Shown here piece after piece: positions 1 to 11,075 of a DNA stretch of 64,000 nt (positions are counted from its first letter, which is position 1; each line of letters starts with the position of its first letter). A program made the position numbers and the translations under genes. The notes under the pieces were generated by a model. The model worked only from the letters and a program-made list of their open reading frames with translations, had not been told where the DNA came from and did no database searches. This DNA comes from Allomyces macrogynus ATCC 38327 (taxonomy: Eukaryota > Blastocladiomycota > Blastocladiomycetes > Blastocladiales > Blastocladiaceae), in assembly GCA_000151295.1 (NCBI GenBank), contig GG745367.1:336574-400573 (forward strand). Direction: 5' to 3'.

Positions 1-79
1 CCCTCTCCACCCTCGCGCTGACTCGCGCCACCCTGCTCTGGTCCTACTGATCTTCTCTAACGGTGTGCCATAACCCTAG

Positions 80-1462
80 TACGACCGCGGCATGAACATC
101 CCGCTCGGCACGATGCTCGAGGAACTCTACGCGGCCGCCGACCAAAACGCCGAGCAGGCCGCGCGCAACGCGACCACCTACTACCTCGACGACTTTGTCC
201 CACTGTCCCTCCCGCAAAACACGGCGCAGTACATGGTCATGCTCCCCACGACCCCCACCAGTTTTTACCAGTACAACTCGACCCTGATCGGCATCAACGT
301 CACCTGCGCGATCACGCCCGGGAGCAAGGCCCTCGGGTCGCTCAGCAACGCCACGACCTTGCGCGCACAGGCCACGCTGCCGTCCGGGTACGTTACGATC
401 GTCAATACGACTGTGAATATCGCACGCGGGTACACGCTCTTGTCGGACCTCAATTCCACGCTCATCGCGGCCACAACCAACGACGCGACCAACCTCGCCG
501 TGCCCGGGTGCGCCTACGGCCTGTGCTCGGCGTTCGCGTCGGACATGACGTTTGGGCTGCACTGTGGGATGGACGCGGTCGCATTCACGGCGACCGTGAC
601 CAAGGCCGGCGCGGCGGCGGGAACGACCAACCAGCAGCGCACGATCGTCACGCCGCACACGGTGGTCTCTTCTCTCGCGACGGGGGCCGCCGGGATCCCT
701 AACGCCATCCGCGACGCTCTGACGGGCTGGTCGTCGGTCCTGCAATGGTCCTGGATCGCGCGCGCCTACCGCGTCGTCTACGACCCGGCGACATACGTCT
801 CGCAAATGACCGTCGAGAATGTCGCCAAGGATTACCAGACGGTGCTCGCGTACGCGGTCTTGGGGCTTATTCACCGGCCGCACTCGTACTCGCTCAACGT
901 GACAGGCACCGGATCCTCGAGCGGGTGTACCTCCGCACACGTTGCGGGTTCGTCCTCGTCGGCACGGATCACCGTGAAAACGCCCAACTTGGCGTACGTG
1001 TCGGACTCGGTCGTCCTGACCAAGACCTTGGCACAGACCAAGTACGCGTGGGTCATTGCCGTGTTTGCCGGAATCGCCGCGGCGCTGCTTTTTGCGTTCT
1101 TGCCTGCAGTCATCATGTGGCCCGCGTGCTGCACGCGCAAACGAATGCAGCGCGTCGCTGTGGATGAGACGGGGGGCATGCCGCAAGCGAAACACGCGCT
1201 CCCGCTCGCGTTGCGCGCGGGGCATGATGGGTTCGAGACGGCCGTGCGGCAGACGTTGCGCGGCTCTAGCGGCGGGAGCGCCGGTGGAGCGCGGACTGGT
1301 GGACAAGGTGGAGCGGTCGTGCGGCTGTTGCCTGCCAAGCCCGTGCCGGCGGGAACCGTCGACGTGTCTCAGTTTCAACTGCACTGGGAGTCAACGACAA
1401 GCGGCGGCAAAGGCGAGTCGGCGGGGACGACGGCCGATGTCGTGAAGAGCTCAGCGCTGTGA
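80..1462 (+). CDS. Family G membrane protein, copy 1 (5' end outside window)
   Basis: Not a family I recognise. The open frame runs from an intron acceptor ending at 79 to a stop at 1460-1462; the first in-frame ATG is at 92 but is probably internal. It aligns along its length with the gene at 54456-57397: shared stretches include an EQAxRNA-like motif, LAYxVLGLIHxP and the LAQTKY motif just before a transmembrane segment. The N-terminal two thirds carry several N-x-S/T sites and paired cysteines and are probably extracellular. One strong hydrophobic segment follows (coded about 1045-1125), then a basic CCTRKRM-type stop-transfer and a short cytoplasmic tail of about 110 residues. Its exon starts at exactly the codon where the paralog's third exon starts, so upstream exons with an N-terminal anchor are expected to the left of the window. 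Role unknown; a surface protein or receptor is possible. Confidence 0.75.
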   Translation, partial: YDRGMNIPLGTMLEELYAAADQNAEQAARNATTYYLDDFVPLSLPQNTAQYMVMLPTTPTSFYQYNSTLIGINVTCAITPGSKALGSLSNATTLRAQATLPSGYVTIVNTTVNIARGYTLLSDLNSTLIAATTNDATNLAVPGCAYGLCSAFASDMTFGLHCGMDAVAFTATVTKAGAAAGTTNQQRTIVTPHTVVSSLATGAAGIPNAIRDALTGWSSVLQWSWIARAYRVVYDPATYVSQMTVENVAKDYQTVLAYAVLGLIHRPHSYSLNVTGTGSSSGCTSAHVAGSSSSARITVKTPNLAYVSDSVVLTKTLAQTKYAWVIAVFAGIAAALLFAFLPAVIMWPACCTRKRMQRVAVDETGGMPQAKHALPLALRAGHDGFETAVRQTLRGSSGGSAGGARTGGQGGAVVRLLPAKPVPAGTVDVSQFQLHWESTTSGGKGESAGTTADVVKSSAL

Positions 1463-1682
1463 AAGGTGGACTATTGTAGATTGGAGCGGAGCAACTAGAG
1501 AGTAGGAGGGAGGAATACTGGACGAGGGTCGTGATTACATGAGAATATATTAAACGGAAGACTGCACGAGAGTCGTCTCTTGTTGCCACACAGGACAGCA
1601 GCGCCAAAGAAAATCAAACCACGCCCGAAAAACAGAAAGCAGAAACGAAAAAAGAAACCCGAGCAGGCACCGCCTCTCGACT

Positions 1683-4600
1683 TTACTGCGCGTTGTTGCG
1701 GACTGGGTCCGGCAACCGCATGAACTTGACGCCCTTCTGCTCCTCGAGGTTCCAGGTGGATGCAAAACACGACAAAATGTGAGTTGAGTGAAGTGCAAGC
1801 AAACCGAAGAAAGGGAGCAAACCAGCACGTACCGAAGCGTCAACGGCGTGATGAACACCAACTGCGATTCGGACTGGAGCGCGGCCTCCATGAGCAATTT
1901 CATGGCCTCGGACCGGTTCACCTCGTCCCTGTAGACGCCAAACTCGTCTAGGCACCGAATCGGCGACGGCATCGCGCCCCACAGCGCGAGCAGCAAACAC
2001 ACGGTCGAAAACGATTATTCACCTCCCGAGCAAGTCCGCAGCGACCGTTCCACGGTCTGGTCGAGCAACTGCGTCGACACGTGCAGCGTCTTCATGGCAT
2101 GATCGAAAATCAAGTTAACGCGGAACCCGCGCTTGGCCATGCGTTTCTGGAAACTCGCGTCGGCCGCGAGCGAGATATAGTTGACGAGCGTGCGGAACGA
2201 GGCACCGCGGTTGGCCAGCGCCTGACGCAACTGCCCAATCACGGTCGACAACGTCACATGCTCGCGCTTGGCCGCCTGGTACGTGGTCTGTGCGTCCTAG
2301 TAGTCGGCGCGCGCCTGATCGACGGTCATGTTGCCGTCTGTGCGAGAATCGCATTACGCCGTGATTCAGCGTGTCCACGTCGGCGCGCGTGCGCAGCACC
2401 AGCGACCGCTCGCCCGGCATTTGCTGTAGGGCCATGCCAATGTGCTGCTGCTGCTCGGCGACCTGCACCTCCCGCTGCGCAGCGTGCGCGCGGTCCTCGT
2501 CGGCTTTCCGGATCCAGTACTCGACGTGGCCCAAATTGCGGACACGCAGCCACTGCAAGTGCTCACGCTGCGCATTGCGCTCGTTCCGCACCGTCTCTGC
2601 CTCGGTCTGCATTGCGCGCATCGCCTTGAGGTCATTGTTCACGGCCATGGCATCGCGCTGCGCGTCCTGATGCTGCTGCCGCAACGTTGGTTGCTGCGCG
2701 GTCAGCGTGTGCTTGCGTTCCAGGAGCGTCGCGAGCTCGCGCTCGAGCGCAGCGACTTCGGCAGGCGCCGACTCCTGCAGGTCATCGTCGAGCGTGCGAA
2801 TCCGGCGCTGCAGTCGGCGTTGCGCGGTCTGCAGTTGCCGCATACGCGTCTCGAGCGGCTGCACTTGTGGGGTCACGGGTCTCGAGTTCCTGTACGACGC
2901 GGTGGTACTGCTCGGCCGCCTGCTTGAGGCTGGTCTGCGCACGCTCAATCCCGGCCTGCAGTTTCGCAACTGGTCGGTGCCCGAATCGGTGCCAAACGGA
3001 CACACGGGCGAGATCCACTGCATGCGGCCGTCAATCGACTTGTCGGACGTGCGCGACCCAACGGCAAAGCCAGTCGGAATATACGTGTTCTCGACGTTGC
3101 GCGGGAACCCGCGCGCCGTCTCGCGCTCGGCCGTCTCGCGGTCGTCGAAGAGTACGAGCTTTTCAATGTTCTTGGTCACGATCACCGCCTTTTTCACGGC
3201 AACTGTGTCAAAGTTGAGCGCCTTGAGCACCGTCAGGTACCGTGGGTCCGGCTCAGACGACGACAAGTCCATGTCCACGTCCAGGTTACTCACGACCATG
3301 ATGTTCGCGCGATGCTGGTGGCGGTCAAAGATGCGCTGCAGCGTCTTGCTATCCTCGTGTGACGACACGACAAAATTCTTCATTTCGTGCCCGAGAATGC
3401 CCCGCAACGTAGAGATCCACTTGTGCGCAAACTTGGGCTTGGGCTTGACGTGCATGCCGAACGGCCCGAGCGGTGGACGCGCGTGCCATTGCGTCTGCTG
3501 GATATCGCGCAACGCGTGCGCCGTCTTGGCGCCCCAAATGAAGACCTTGTCCCGGCTTGAATTTTCGAAATGCCGAATGTTGCCCTTCTTTTGCCGCAAA
3601 TACGACTCGACCTGGCCGCACCGCTCGTGCAAGTCGCGCGCCTCGTTCTCGAGCACGCGCCGCCTTTTGCGCACTTTGTTGAGATGCATCTGCAACTGCG
3701 GGATCTCGGCCTCGCCCTGCTGCAGCTGCGCCTTGGCCTGCTCGAGCTCGGCCAGCCGCGCGGCACGCGCCTGCTGCATGTCGCCCAACATGGCATGGTA
3801 GGCCTGCGCAATCTCGACCTGCAGCGCTTGGATTTCGGGGTCGAGGTCGGCCACGTCGCGCTGAATCGTCTTGGTTTCGTTGGTCAAGTCGCGCGCCATC
3901 TTCTGCAACGCGTTAAACTCGGCCTGCTTCGTCCGCAACTGTTCCGGGTCAAATACCTCGGCCTGCACCGTCTCGAGCTCCACGAGCTGCTGGTCGACTT
4001 CGGCGAGCTTTGCCTCGGCAGCGACACTCCCCGCGTTGAACTCGGCAATCCGGTTCCGGTGCGCCTGGATGCTCGACATTGAGCAGGTTGAGCGCGGCCT
4101 CCATGTCGGCAATATCGCACCACTCGAGCTCGGTCGTGAGCGCATCGATCGCGTCCTGCAACTCGCCCGCGCGCTGCACGTACTGCATCTGCTGTTGTTT
4201 CAAGTTGCGGTTATTCTTGAGCGCGCCCATCAACTCTTCGATGGGGTTGAGCCGCTCGGCCGACTCGGCCCATGGTGCAAAACACAGCCTGCGTCTGGTC
4301 AATGTCGGCGCCCTTGGCAAAGAGCGCATACAGGTCCGTGTCCTTGACGTTCATCAAAAACTCTTTCGCCGCGACTTGCCGAAATGGTCGCATATTAAGT
4401 CGAGGTCCCTTTTGCGGTCCGAGACCTTGCCGTGCTCGCCGCGAATCGCGTTCCCGCCACTGGAACCGCGCTCGTTACGCGTGATGCGCCGTTCGACTTG
4501 GATGAAGTCGCCAAAGATTTCGGGGCGGTAGGCGTCGGCACCGCGATTTGCGAGCTTGACGCTCACCTTGCACTCGCTATAGGGTGGAGAGTCAGCGGTC

Positions 4601-5210
4601 AGCAAGGTGGTCCGGGAAGCGGGTGGAGAGAGAGGGGGGCACGACGTACTTTTTCCCGTCCTTGATGAGATGTGCGAGCTTCTTGCCGCGGCCCGAGTTG
4701 TTGGCCTTGGCGCCGAGCGCAATCATGATCGACACGAGCACGGCCGACTTGCCGCTGCCATCTACACGATGCAATGCGCGGTCAGCATCCCCTTAATGCG
4801 CTGATCAACACTGCCCGTCCAAATCGAGGTAACGGGAACGTACTGGCGCCGTTCAAAAAGTTGACTTTCGGCCCGAGCTTGACGACCAGGCTCGCGTGCG
4901 TAAAGTAGTTGGTCAGCTCGATTTCCTCGATGACACCTGCGGCAACTTCGGCGACCGCGGCCTCGAACGGGTCCTCTGGCAGGCTGCGCTTGCGCGTGGC
5001 GCGCAGCTCGGTCTGCGACGCCGGCATCGTGACTGGAATGCGGCCAGCCGTGAAGGGTCCGGTGCGGGGGGTGTTAGTGGAAGTCGTCGTCGTCGCGGTG
5101 CTGTGCGAATTCGAACGTGGCCGGCCGTTGGTGGTTGGTGGCTCGGGTTCGGTGGAGGAGGCGAGAAGAGGACCGAATGACTCGACGGCACCAGAGCAGG
5201 TCCAAGCCAT
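1683..5210 (-). pseudogene. SMC6: SMC6-like gene with stops and frameshifts (SMC5/6 complex)
   Basis: SMC6 is an ABC-type ATPase of the SMC5/6 DNA-repair complex. In order the sequence shows: an N-terminal FTHASLVVKLGPKVNF segment; Walker A (GANGSGKS) split by an 82-nt intron at 4762-4843; a 73-nt intron at 4577-4649; the EIFGDFIQVERRI and ICDHF segments; a long coiled coil; the hinge (about 3000-3450); a second coiled coil; the ABC signature; and Walker B (RCLDEF) near 1945. The last residues match the family's MxDP end. The reading frame is broken. A conserved block of about 13 residues is missing with a frameshift near 4370. Further frameshifts lie near 4270-4310, 4080 and 2345. In-frame stops occur at 2297-2299 and at 2015-2017, the latter inside the signature motif. 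Two hinge-side frame changes could be short introns (2956-3005 and 2859-2895). Homology is certain. Pseudogene is more likely than error, because neighbouring long genes are intact. Confidence 0.8.
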
Positions 5211-5648
5211 TTTACTGCTGGCCTGAAGGACCCTTTCTTCCCTGAGCTGCAGTCGCTGCGACGACGTCGTCGACGACGATCAGGTCCGGCCAAGGAGCGC
5301 AGCCACCAAGAGTAACTCGCAGCAACATCACAACGGACCAACTGAGCCAGGATTGCGCGGGACATGAGCGCGACCCGGACAAGGCCCAAGGTCTGTGCCG
5401 CTGGGCAAGCGAGCAAGGCGTCGGCAGCAACAGATCACCAAGCGCGCTCCAACTGCGGCGCACAAGATGCTCGCAAGGTGGATAAGGCGCGCGCAAGTGA
5501 CTCGATCCCCGCGACGCGGCCGTGATGGCCGTCGTGATGCGCTTCGCCCGCTCGCGCTCGGCTGCGTCTCTTCTCTCTCGGCTCCGCCCTCCTCCGCGCT
5601 CCCGTCATCGTCGACCTGGCCAGCACATGCTCGCGCCCGCCCGCGACC
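5211..5648. other. Divergent intergenic region SMC6 / HFM1
   Basis: 438 bp between two divergent start codons. It should hold both promoters. I see no TATA-like box, RNA gene or conserved ORF; it is GC-rich with scattered CGACG repeats. Confidence 0.5.
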
Positions 5649-8600
5649 ATGGGCGATTTTATCTTCCACCTCGACGCGCGCCGGCTGCCCGGCGGCAACG
5701 GCGGTCCCAGCGTGCCCAACATCGTGTCTACGCCGCCGCGTCGTGCGCCCATCTGGCCACGTCGGCCAGGCACCGGCACGACTGTCGCCACGGCAACCGC
5801 AACGTCCACCGACTTGCCCGCCGCGTCGTCTCCACCGACTCCGCCGGGCGTGAACCGGCTCATCGTGCACCGATCCGAGACACCCGCAGCGCCACCGCGC
5901 CAGTCGTCTTACTTTACCGCGTCCGCCGCGCACGTCTCCCCGGTCGCCCCGCGTGGTGCTGGCAACGAATCGGCGCGGTTCCACCCGTACGCGACGCCGT
6001 CACAGGCCGCGACGACGACGTGGCCGGCTCAACCGGCGGCTGCAGTGGAAGCGGGGGCGACGCAGCACGACGATACGGATCTCGACGCGCTGCTGGACCA
6101 GTTTGAACAGGAGCTTGACGAGGGACAGTGGCAGTTTCAGCAGCCACGGACGCAGCTGGTCGCTTTTCCTCCTGCTCCGACTCCGACCCCAGCTCCTGCT
6201 CCCGTCGTCGCGTCGCAGCGGGCGCACCACGGTCCTGCGCACGCCGCTGCCGCGCCCATTTGGCCCTCTGCGGCACAATTCGCTGCGCCGCCGCAACCAC
6301 CTCCACCACCCGTTACGGCACAGAAGCCGCCGAACATTGGTTTCGCGAGACCTCCCGCTCCGCAGTTGCAGCCGCCGCCGCAGCAACAATGGGGGCACGG
6401 TCCAAATCATGGTCTCGCGGCGGCCCAACCAGCGTCGCAGCCCGCCAACGCGATGCCCGCGTGGCTGTCGCAGCAATACCAGCCGGCGACGCGACCGCCG
6501 CCTGTGCATATCGCGTCGCAGCTGGTCCCGGCCAACAGTCTTGGGCGGCCCGTGAAGATGGTCTCGGAAATTCGTACGCTCCTCGCTTGATTTGTACCAG
6601 TTGAACCAGTGATTTACGTTCGGATCTCTTCAGCACTGCGGTTCCGGTCCATGTTCTCGTTCCCGAGCTTCAACTTCATGCAGACCGAGTGTTTTGACGC
6701 GGTACGCTCCCTCTGGCATGGGTTCACCGTTTCGCATGTCCACGCCGACTCACCTGTTCGTTCCATCGCGCGCAGATCATGTACAACAACCGGTCGCTCG
6801 TCGTCTCCTCGCCGACCGGGTCCGGCAAGACCGTCCTCATGGAACTCGCGCTCATCCACCAGTGGACCGCCGTCGACTCGCACGCGCGCGCCGTCTACCT
6901 GGCCCCGACCAAGGCGCTGTGCACGGAACGCGCTGCCGACTGGCACCGCAAGCTGTACCCGCTTGGGATCAAGGTGCAGGAACTGACGGGTGACTCGGAC
7001 TGGCTCGCGTCGTCGGCCGCGCTCACGGCGCCGCTTGTCGTGACGACGCCCGAGAAATGGGACTCGATCACACGCCGCAGCAGCAGCGGCGGCGGCGCTG
7101 GTGGAGCCGACACTGGCGCCACCAATATACGGCTCGTGCTCGTCGACGAAGTGCACTTACTCAGCGAACGCCGTGGGTCGACGCTCGAAGCGATCCTGAC
7201 GCGCATGCGCGTCGCGCACCAGACCCAAGGGCTCGCGCTGCGCATTCTCGCGCTCTCGGCCACGTTCCCGAACGTGGCCGACGTCGCCGAATGGCTGCGC
7301 GCCGATGCGAAAGTGTTTGGCGACGAGTACCGGCCCGTGCAATTGGACCGCGTTGTCGTCGGGTACGCGACGCACGGCAAGAACGCATGGCAGTTTGAAA
7401 AATCGCTGAGCCACCATATCCCGGGCCTGATCCGCGACCACGCGCGGCATAAACCCGTCCTGATTTTCTGTAACTCTCGGAAAGCCGCTGAGGCGACCGC
7501 CAAGCACTTGGTCGAGGAGTTGCGTGGGCCCGCGGCGACACCCGCAGGGGCTTACCACCCGTACGTGACGAGGATCGAACAGCGGAATGCGTTGGCCGCG
7601 GCGGCGCCGCAGTGCAAGGCGGCCGATTTGAAGGCGCTCGTCCCGCACGGCGTCGCGTTTCATCATGCTGGACTCGATATGGCCGACCGTCGCGCGCTCG
7701 AACAGCTGTTCCTCCACGGCCACTTGCTCGTGCTGTGCACGACGACCACGCTCGCCGTCGGCATCAACTTGCCGGCGTTTTGTGTGATTGTCAAGGGCAC
7801 GTCCGGCTGGGACGCGACCGCGGGCGGCGCTCGCGACTACTCGGACCTCGAGATCCTGCAAATGATGGGCCGTGCTGGGCGGCCGCAGTTTGATTCGCAG
7901 GGTAAGGCCATTGTCATGACTGAGGCCGGCAAGGCGCAGCGGTACCAGACGATGGTCCAGGGGCAGGACGTGATCGAGTCGAGCTTGCACCAGAACTTGG
8001 CCGAGCACTTGAATGCCGAAATCGCGCTCGGGTCCGTGGCCACGGCGAACGATGCCGTCGAGTGGTTGCGCAACACGTTCCTCTACGTGAGGCTGCAGCG
8101 GCGGCCGCAGTATTATGGGATGACTGCGGACGAATTGCCGGACCTCGTGCACCGGTGCGTCGCGGGGCTCGTCGGGGACGGGTTCCTGGTCGTGCGGCCC
8201 ATGGATCGCGACCGCGAGCAGGACCTGGCCCCGTCCGACATTGCGGCTCCACCACTGGCGCCGTGGAACCCGCACACGCCGCTCGCGTGCACCGAGTTTG
8301 GCCTGATCATGGCGCGGTACTACCTGTCGCTCAAGACAATGCTGCGGCTCCTCGCGACGGGCGCGTCGATCCCGCAGCAGCTCTTCGGACTCGCACAGGC
8401 CGAGGAATTCGTGTCGCTCTACGTGCACGCCGGCGACCGCGCGCCCCTGCAAGCGCTCAACGGCGCACCGGAAACTCGGTTCCCGCTGCCGCCCGCGACG
8501 GGCCTTGCTGCGGGCGCGCCCGGATCGGGCATGCCCACGGCCAAGGTCAAGACTCCCGCCGAGAAAGTATTCCTGATCATTCAGGGCGTGCTGTCCGGCG

Positions 8601-10912
8601 CGACCGCCGCAAGCCCTGCGACCGGCCCGCTCGCGCAACATGCTGACCGGTTGCGGATGTTGCTGACCATCGAGTCGGGATTGATTTGGCAGCACGCGTT
8701 CCGCGTTCTCCGCGCGCTCGCCGACATTCACGCGACTCGGCGCGACGCGCGAGCGCTGCGTGCGGCCGTTGCCGTGCACCAGGCGTGCCGCGCGCGGGTG
8801 TGGTTCGATTCGCCGCGGCCGTTGCGGCAGATTGATCGGATCGGGCCGGCGATCACAGCGGGGTTGGCCAATGCTGGAGTGACCTCGTTGAACGACTTGC
8901 GCGCGTGCGCGCCGTGGAAGATTGAGCAGGTCGCGCACCGGCATCCGCCGTTTGGGACGCAGATCTTGGACGCGGTGGAAAGGATGCCGAGGGTGGACGC
9001 GAGCGTTGCGTTTGGCCGGCCGAGTGGGACGGAGGTCACGGTCCGCGTCGCGAATCCGGTGAACCGGTGCACGACGTACGTCAAGGGCGCGGCGGTGACT
9101 GTCGCCGTGCTCGTCGAGGTCGACAATGGGCAGTTGGTGGCCTGGCACCGCGTGCCTGTCGCGCAGCTCGTGCGAAGCGGTGGGAAAGTTGTGGTGTTGC
9201 CGACGGCCGCCCCAAAGCTGACGGTCTCGGTCATGGTCGAAGACTTCGTCGGGCTCGACGTGCACTTTACCGTGGATCTCGAGCATGCAAGTGTGGCCAA
9301 GAAGACGGAGTGGACGTTCCCGAACGAAGCGTTCGCGCCGCCAGCCGGGTTTCTCGTGCCCGTGCCAGCGACGCCCGCGGTCGTGGGGCCACCACCGCCG
9401 CCGTCGCAGGCCACTAAGCAACCGGGTCCACCGTCGTCAAGTATCGACGCGTGGCACCCGCCGCTGCCGCCGACGACGACAACGGCGCCTCCGTCGTGGC
9501 CGGTCCCCGCCGCTGGCGCGACCACGGCCGAGAAGCCGACGCGCAAACGCGCGGCCAAGGACCAGAACAAGGCGTGTGCGCACAAGTGCAAGGATAAGTC
9601 CAAGTGCGCGCACGTGTGCTGCAAGCGCGGGCTCGCGGAGACAAGCCAACCACCGCCGATGCCGCCGCCGGTGCCGTCTTGGGCGACTGCGAACGCGAGT
9701 CTGTGGCCCGGCGTGGCACAAACGCAGCAGGCCACAGTGCCGACGACGCAGCAACCGGCGGCGCCGGCGCTGGCCTCGGGGAGCGGGGCTGATTGGTTGA
9801 ACGAACCGCTCGAGCTAGACTGGTCGACCGATTCGGATTTCGCGACACCGCCGCCCGTCGCGGCCGCGCGCCGGCTCGTACAACAGCAGCATCAGCAGCA
9901 GCAGCAGCAGCAGCGGCAGCAGGTATCGGTACGGCCGCCGCCGATCCGGCAGCCGTCGACGCTCGAGTTCCGGTCCGTACACGGTGCGACTCTTCCGCCG
10001 CCGCCCCCACCGCCACCGATCGTGCCGACGACGCTCTCGTCGCCCGCATCATCTATCTCGTCACCGGCGACGTCCGCCCGTGTCGTGTCTTCGGCCCCGT
10101 TTGTCTCGTCGCCGCCATCGACGGGACCGTGTGCGGCGGCGTCCCAGCCGCAGACGCAGACGCAGATGCAGACACCGCGCGAGGACGTGCCGGTCGTTGA
10201 CCTGGTCTCGAGCGATTTCGAGAATGAGGGGATCCCGTCGCCGTCGTCGTCGCCGTTCTTGGCTACGTCATTGTTTCCGCCGTCCTCACCGCCGCCGGTG
10301 CCGGTGTCGGATGCGCGTCGGCCGCCGTCGCCGCAAGATATCGTGATGAAAGATCTTCCCCCGTTGTATCCTGATGAGGATTTCCCGCCACCGCCACCAC
10401 CCGTGCCGGCGCCGCCGCGGGCGCCGTCCCCGCACGATTGGGACATGGAGGATGATCTCCCGCCGCTCTACCCCGACGAGATCATCCCACCACCGCCACC
10501 ACCACCGGCGCCACCTGCCCCAGCGCGTCGGCAACGGCGCATTCTGCGTCCGACGGGAGTCGCCACGCTCGCGTCCTCGTCGCCGTCACCAATACGGCCC
10601 ATCTCGTCCCCGCTCGCCGCGACCACGAACGCACCGCTCCCACCGCCCCCACCGCCCCCACCGCCGGGTGCGCAGGGCACCGATACCGTGCCATCGCTCG
10701 CGACAATGCTCGCCGACGTGGACGGGACCCGGGGCTTGTGGCGGCTCGAGGCCTTGTGCGAGGCGGCGCGCGCAAAAGTGTTGGATATGATTGTGCGCCG
10801 CCGGCGCGCGGTCTTGGCGGAACGGATGGCCGCGGCGCGCGCGGTGGTGCCGGGGTTGCCGGACGTGCATGATGACGAGGCGTGGCGCGATGTGGATGCG
10901 GAGGGGGTGTGA
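5649..10912 (+). CDS. HFM1: Meiotic ATP-dependent DNA helicase HFM1/Mer3
   Basis: Ski2-like superfamily 2 helicase that promotes class I meiotic crossovers. Three exons (5649-6573, 6634-6701, 6776-10912; introns of 60 and 74 nt) join in frame to about 1709 residues. Exon 1 codes about 308 residues of proline/alanine-rich disordered sequence. Exon 2 gives the family's FRSMFSFPSFNFMQ region before motif I (SSPTGSGKT, Lys about 349). Motif II is DEVH (Asp about 455), motif III SAT, motif V TTTLAVGINLPA and motif VI QMMGRAGRPQFD. A winged-helix and Sec63-like region follows. A Cys/His cluster (HKCKDKSKCAHVCC, near 9580) matches the knuckle seen in HFM1/Mer3 proteins. The last 450 residues are low-complexity, with a Gln tract near 9890 and several poly-Pro runs. 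All catalytic motifs are intact. The start ATG sits in a good context (ACCATGG). Human HFM1 is shorter, about 1435 residues; the extra length is the disordered ends. Confidence 0.93.
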
Positions 10913-11022
10913 TGGGTGGAGTGATTCGTGCCTGGTGTGGTCGACGAGAACGAGAACGCAGAACAGTCACAAAACATTTTCTGTTCCTTTCCTACGTGAC
11001 ACCATGTTCAGCCAAAACCGGC

Positions 11023-11024
<2 letters not shown>

Positions 11025-11074
<50 letters not shown>
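11025..11074. repeat. (CT)25 microsatellite in the HFM1-GatA gap
   Basis: Fifty bases of uninterrupted CT. On the minus strand it is an (AG)n run whose first AG is part of the GatA stop codon TAG (11073-11075), so the GatA 3' UTR begins as the repeat. Confidence 0.95.

Positions 11075-11075
<1 letters not shown>

Noticed and set aside
1..79. Upstream exon of the family G gene at the very left edge
   Set aside because: One frame (LSTLALTRATLLW) faintly resembles the paralog's second membrane segment, but donor and phase cannot be established from so little sequence.
7157..9421. 754-codon open frame antisense to HFM1
   Set aside because: Shadow of GC-rich codon bias; Arg/His/Asp-rich composition, no motif, and the sense strand is a firm gene.
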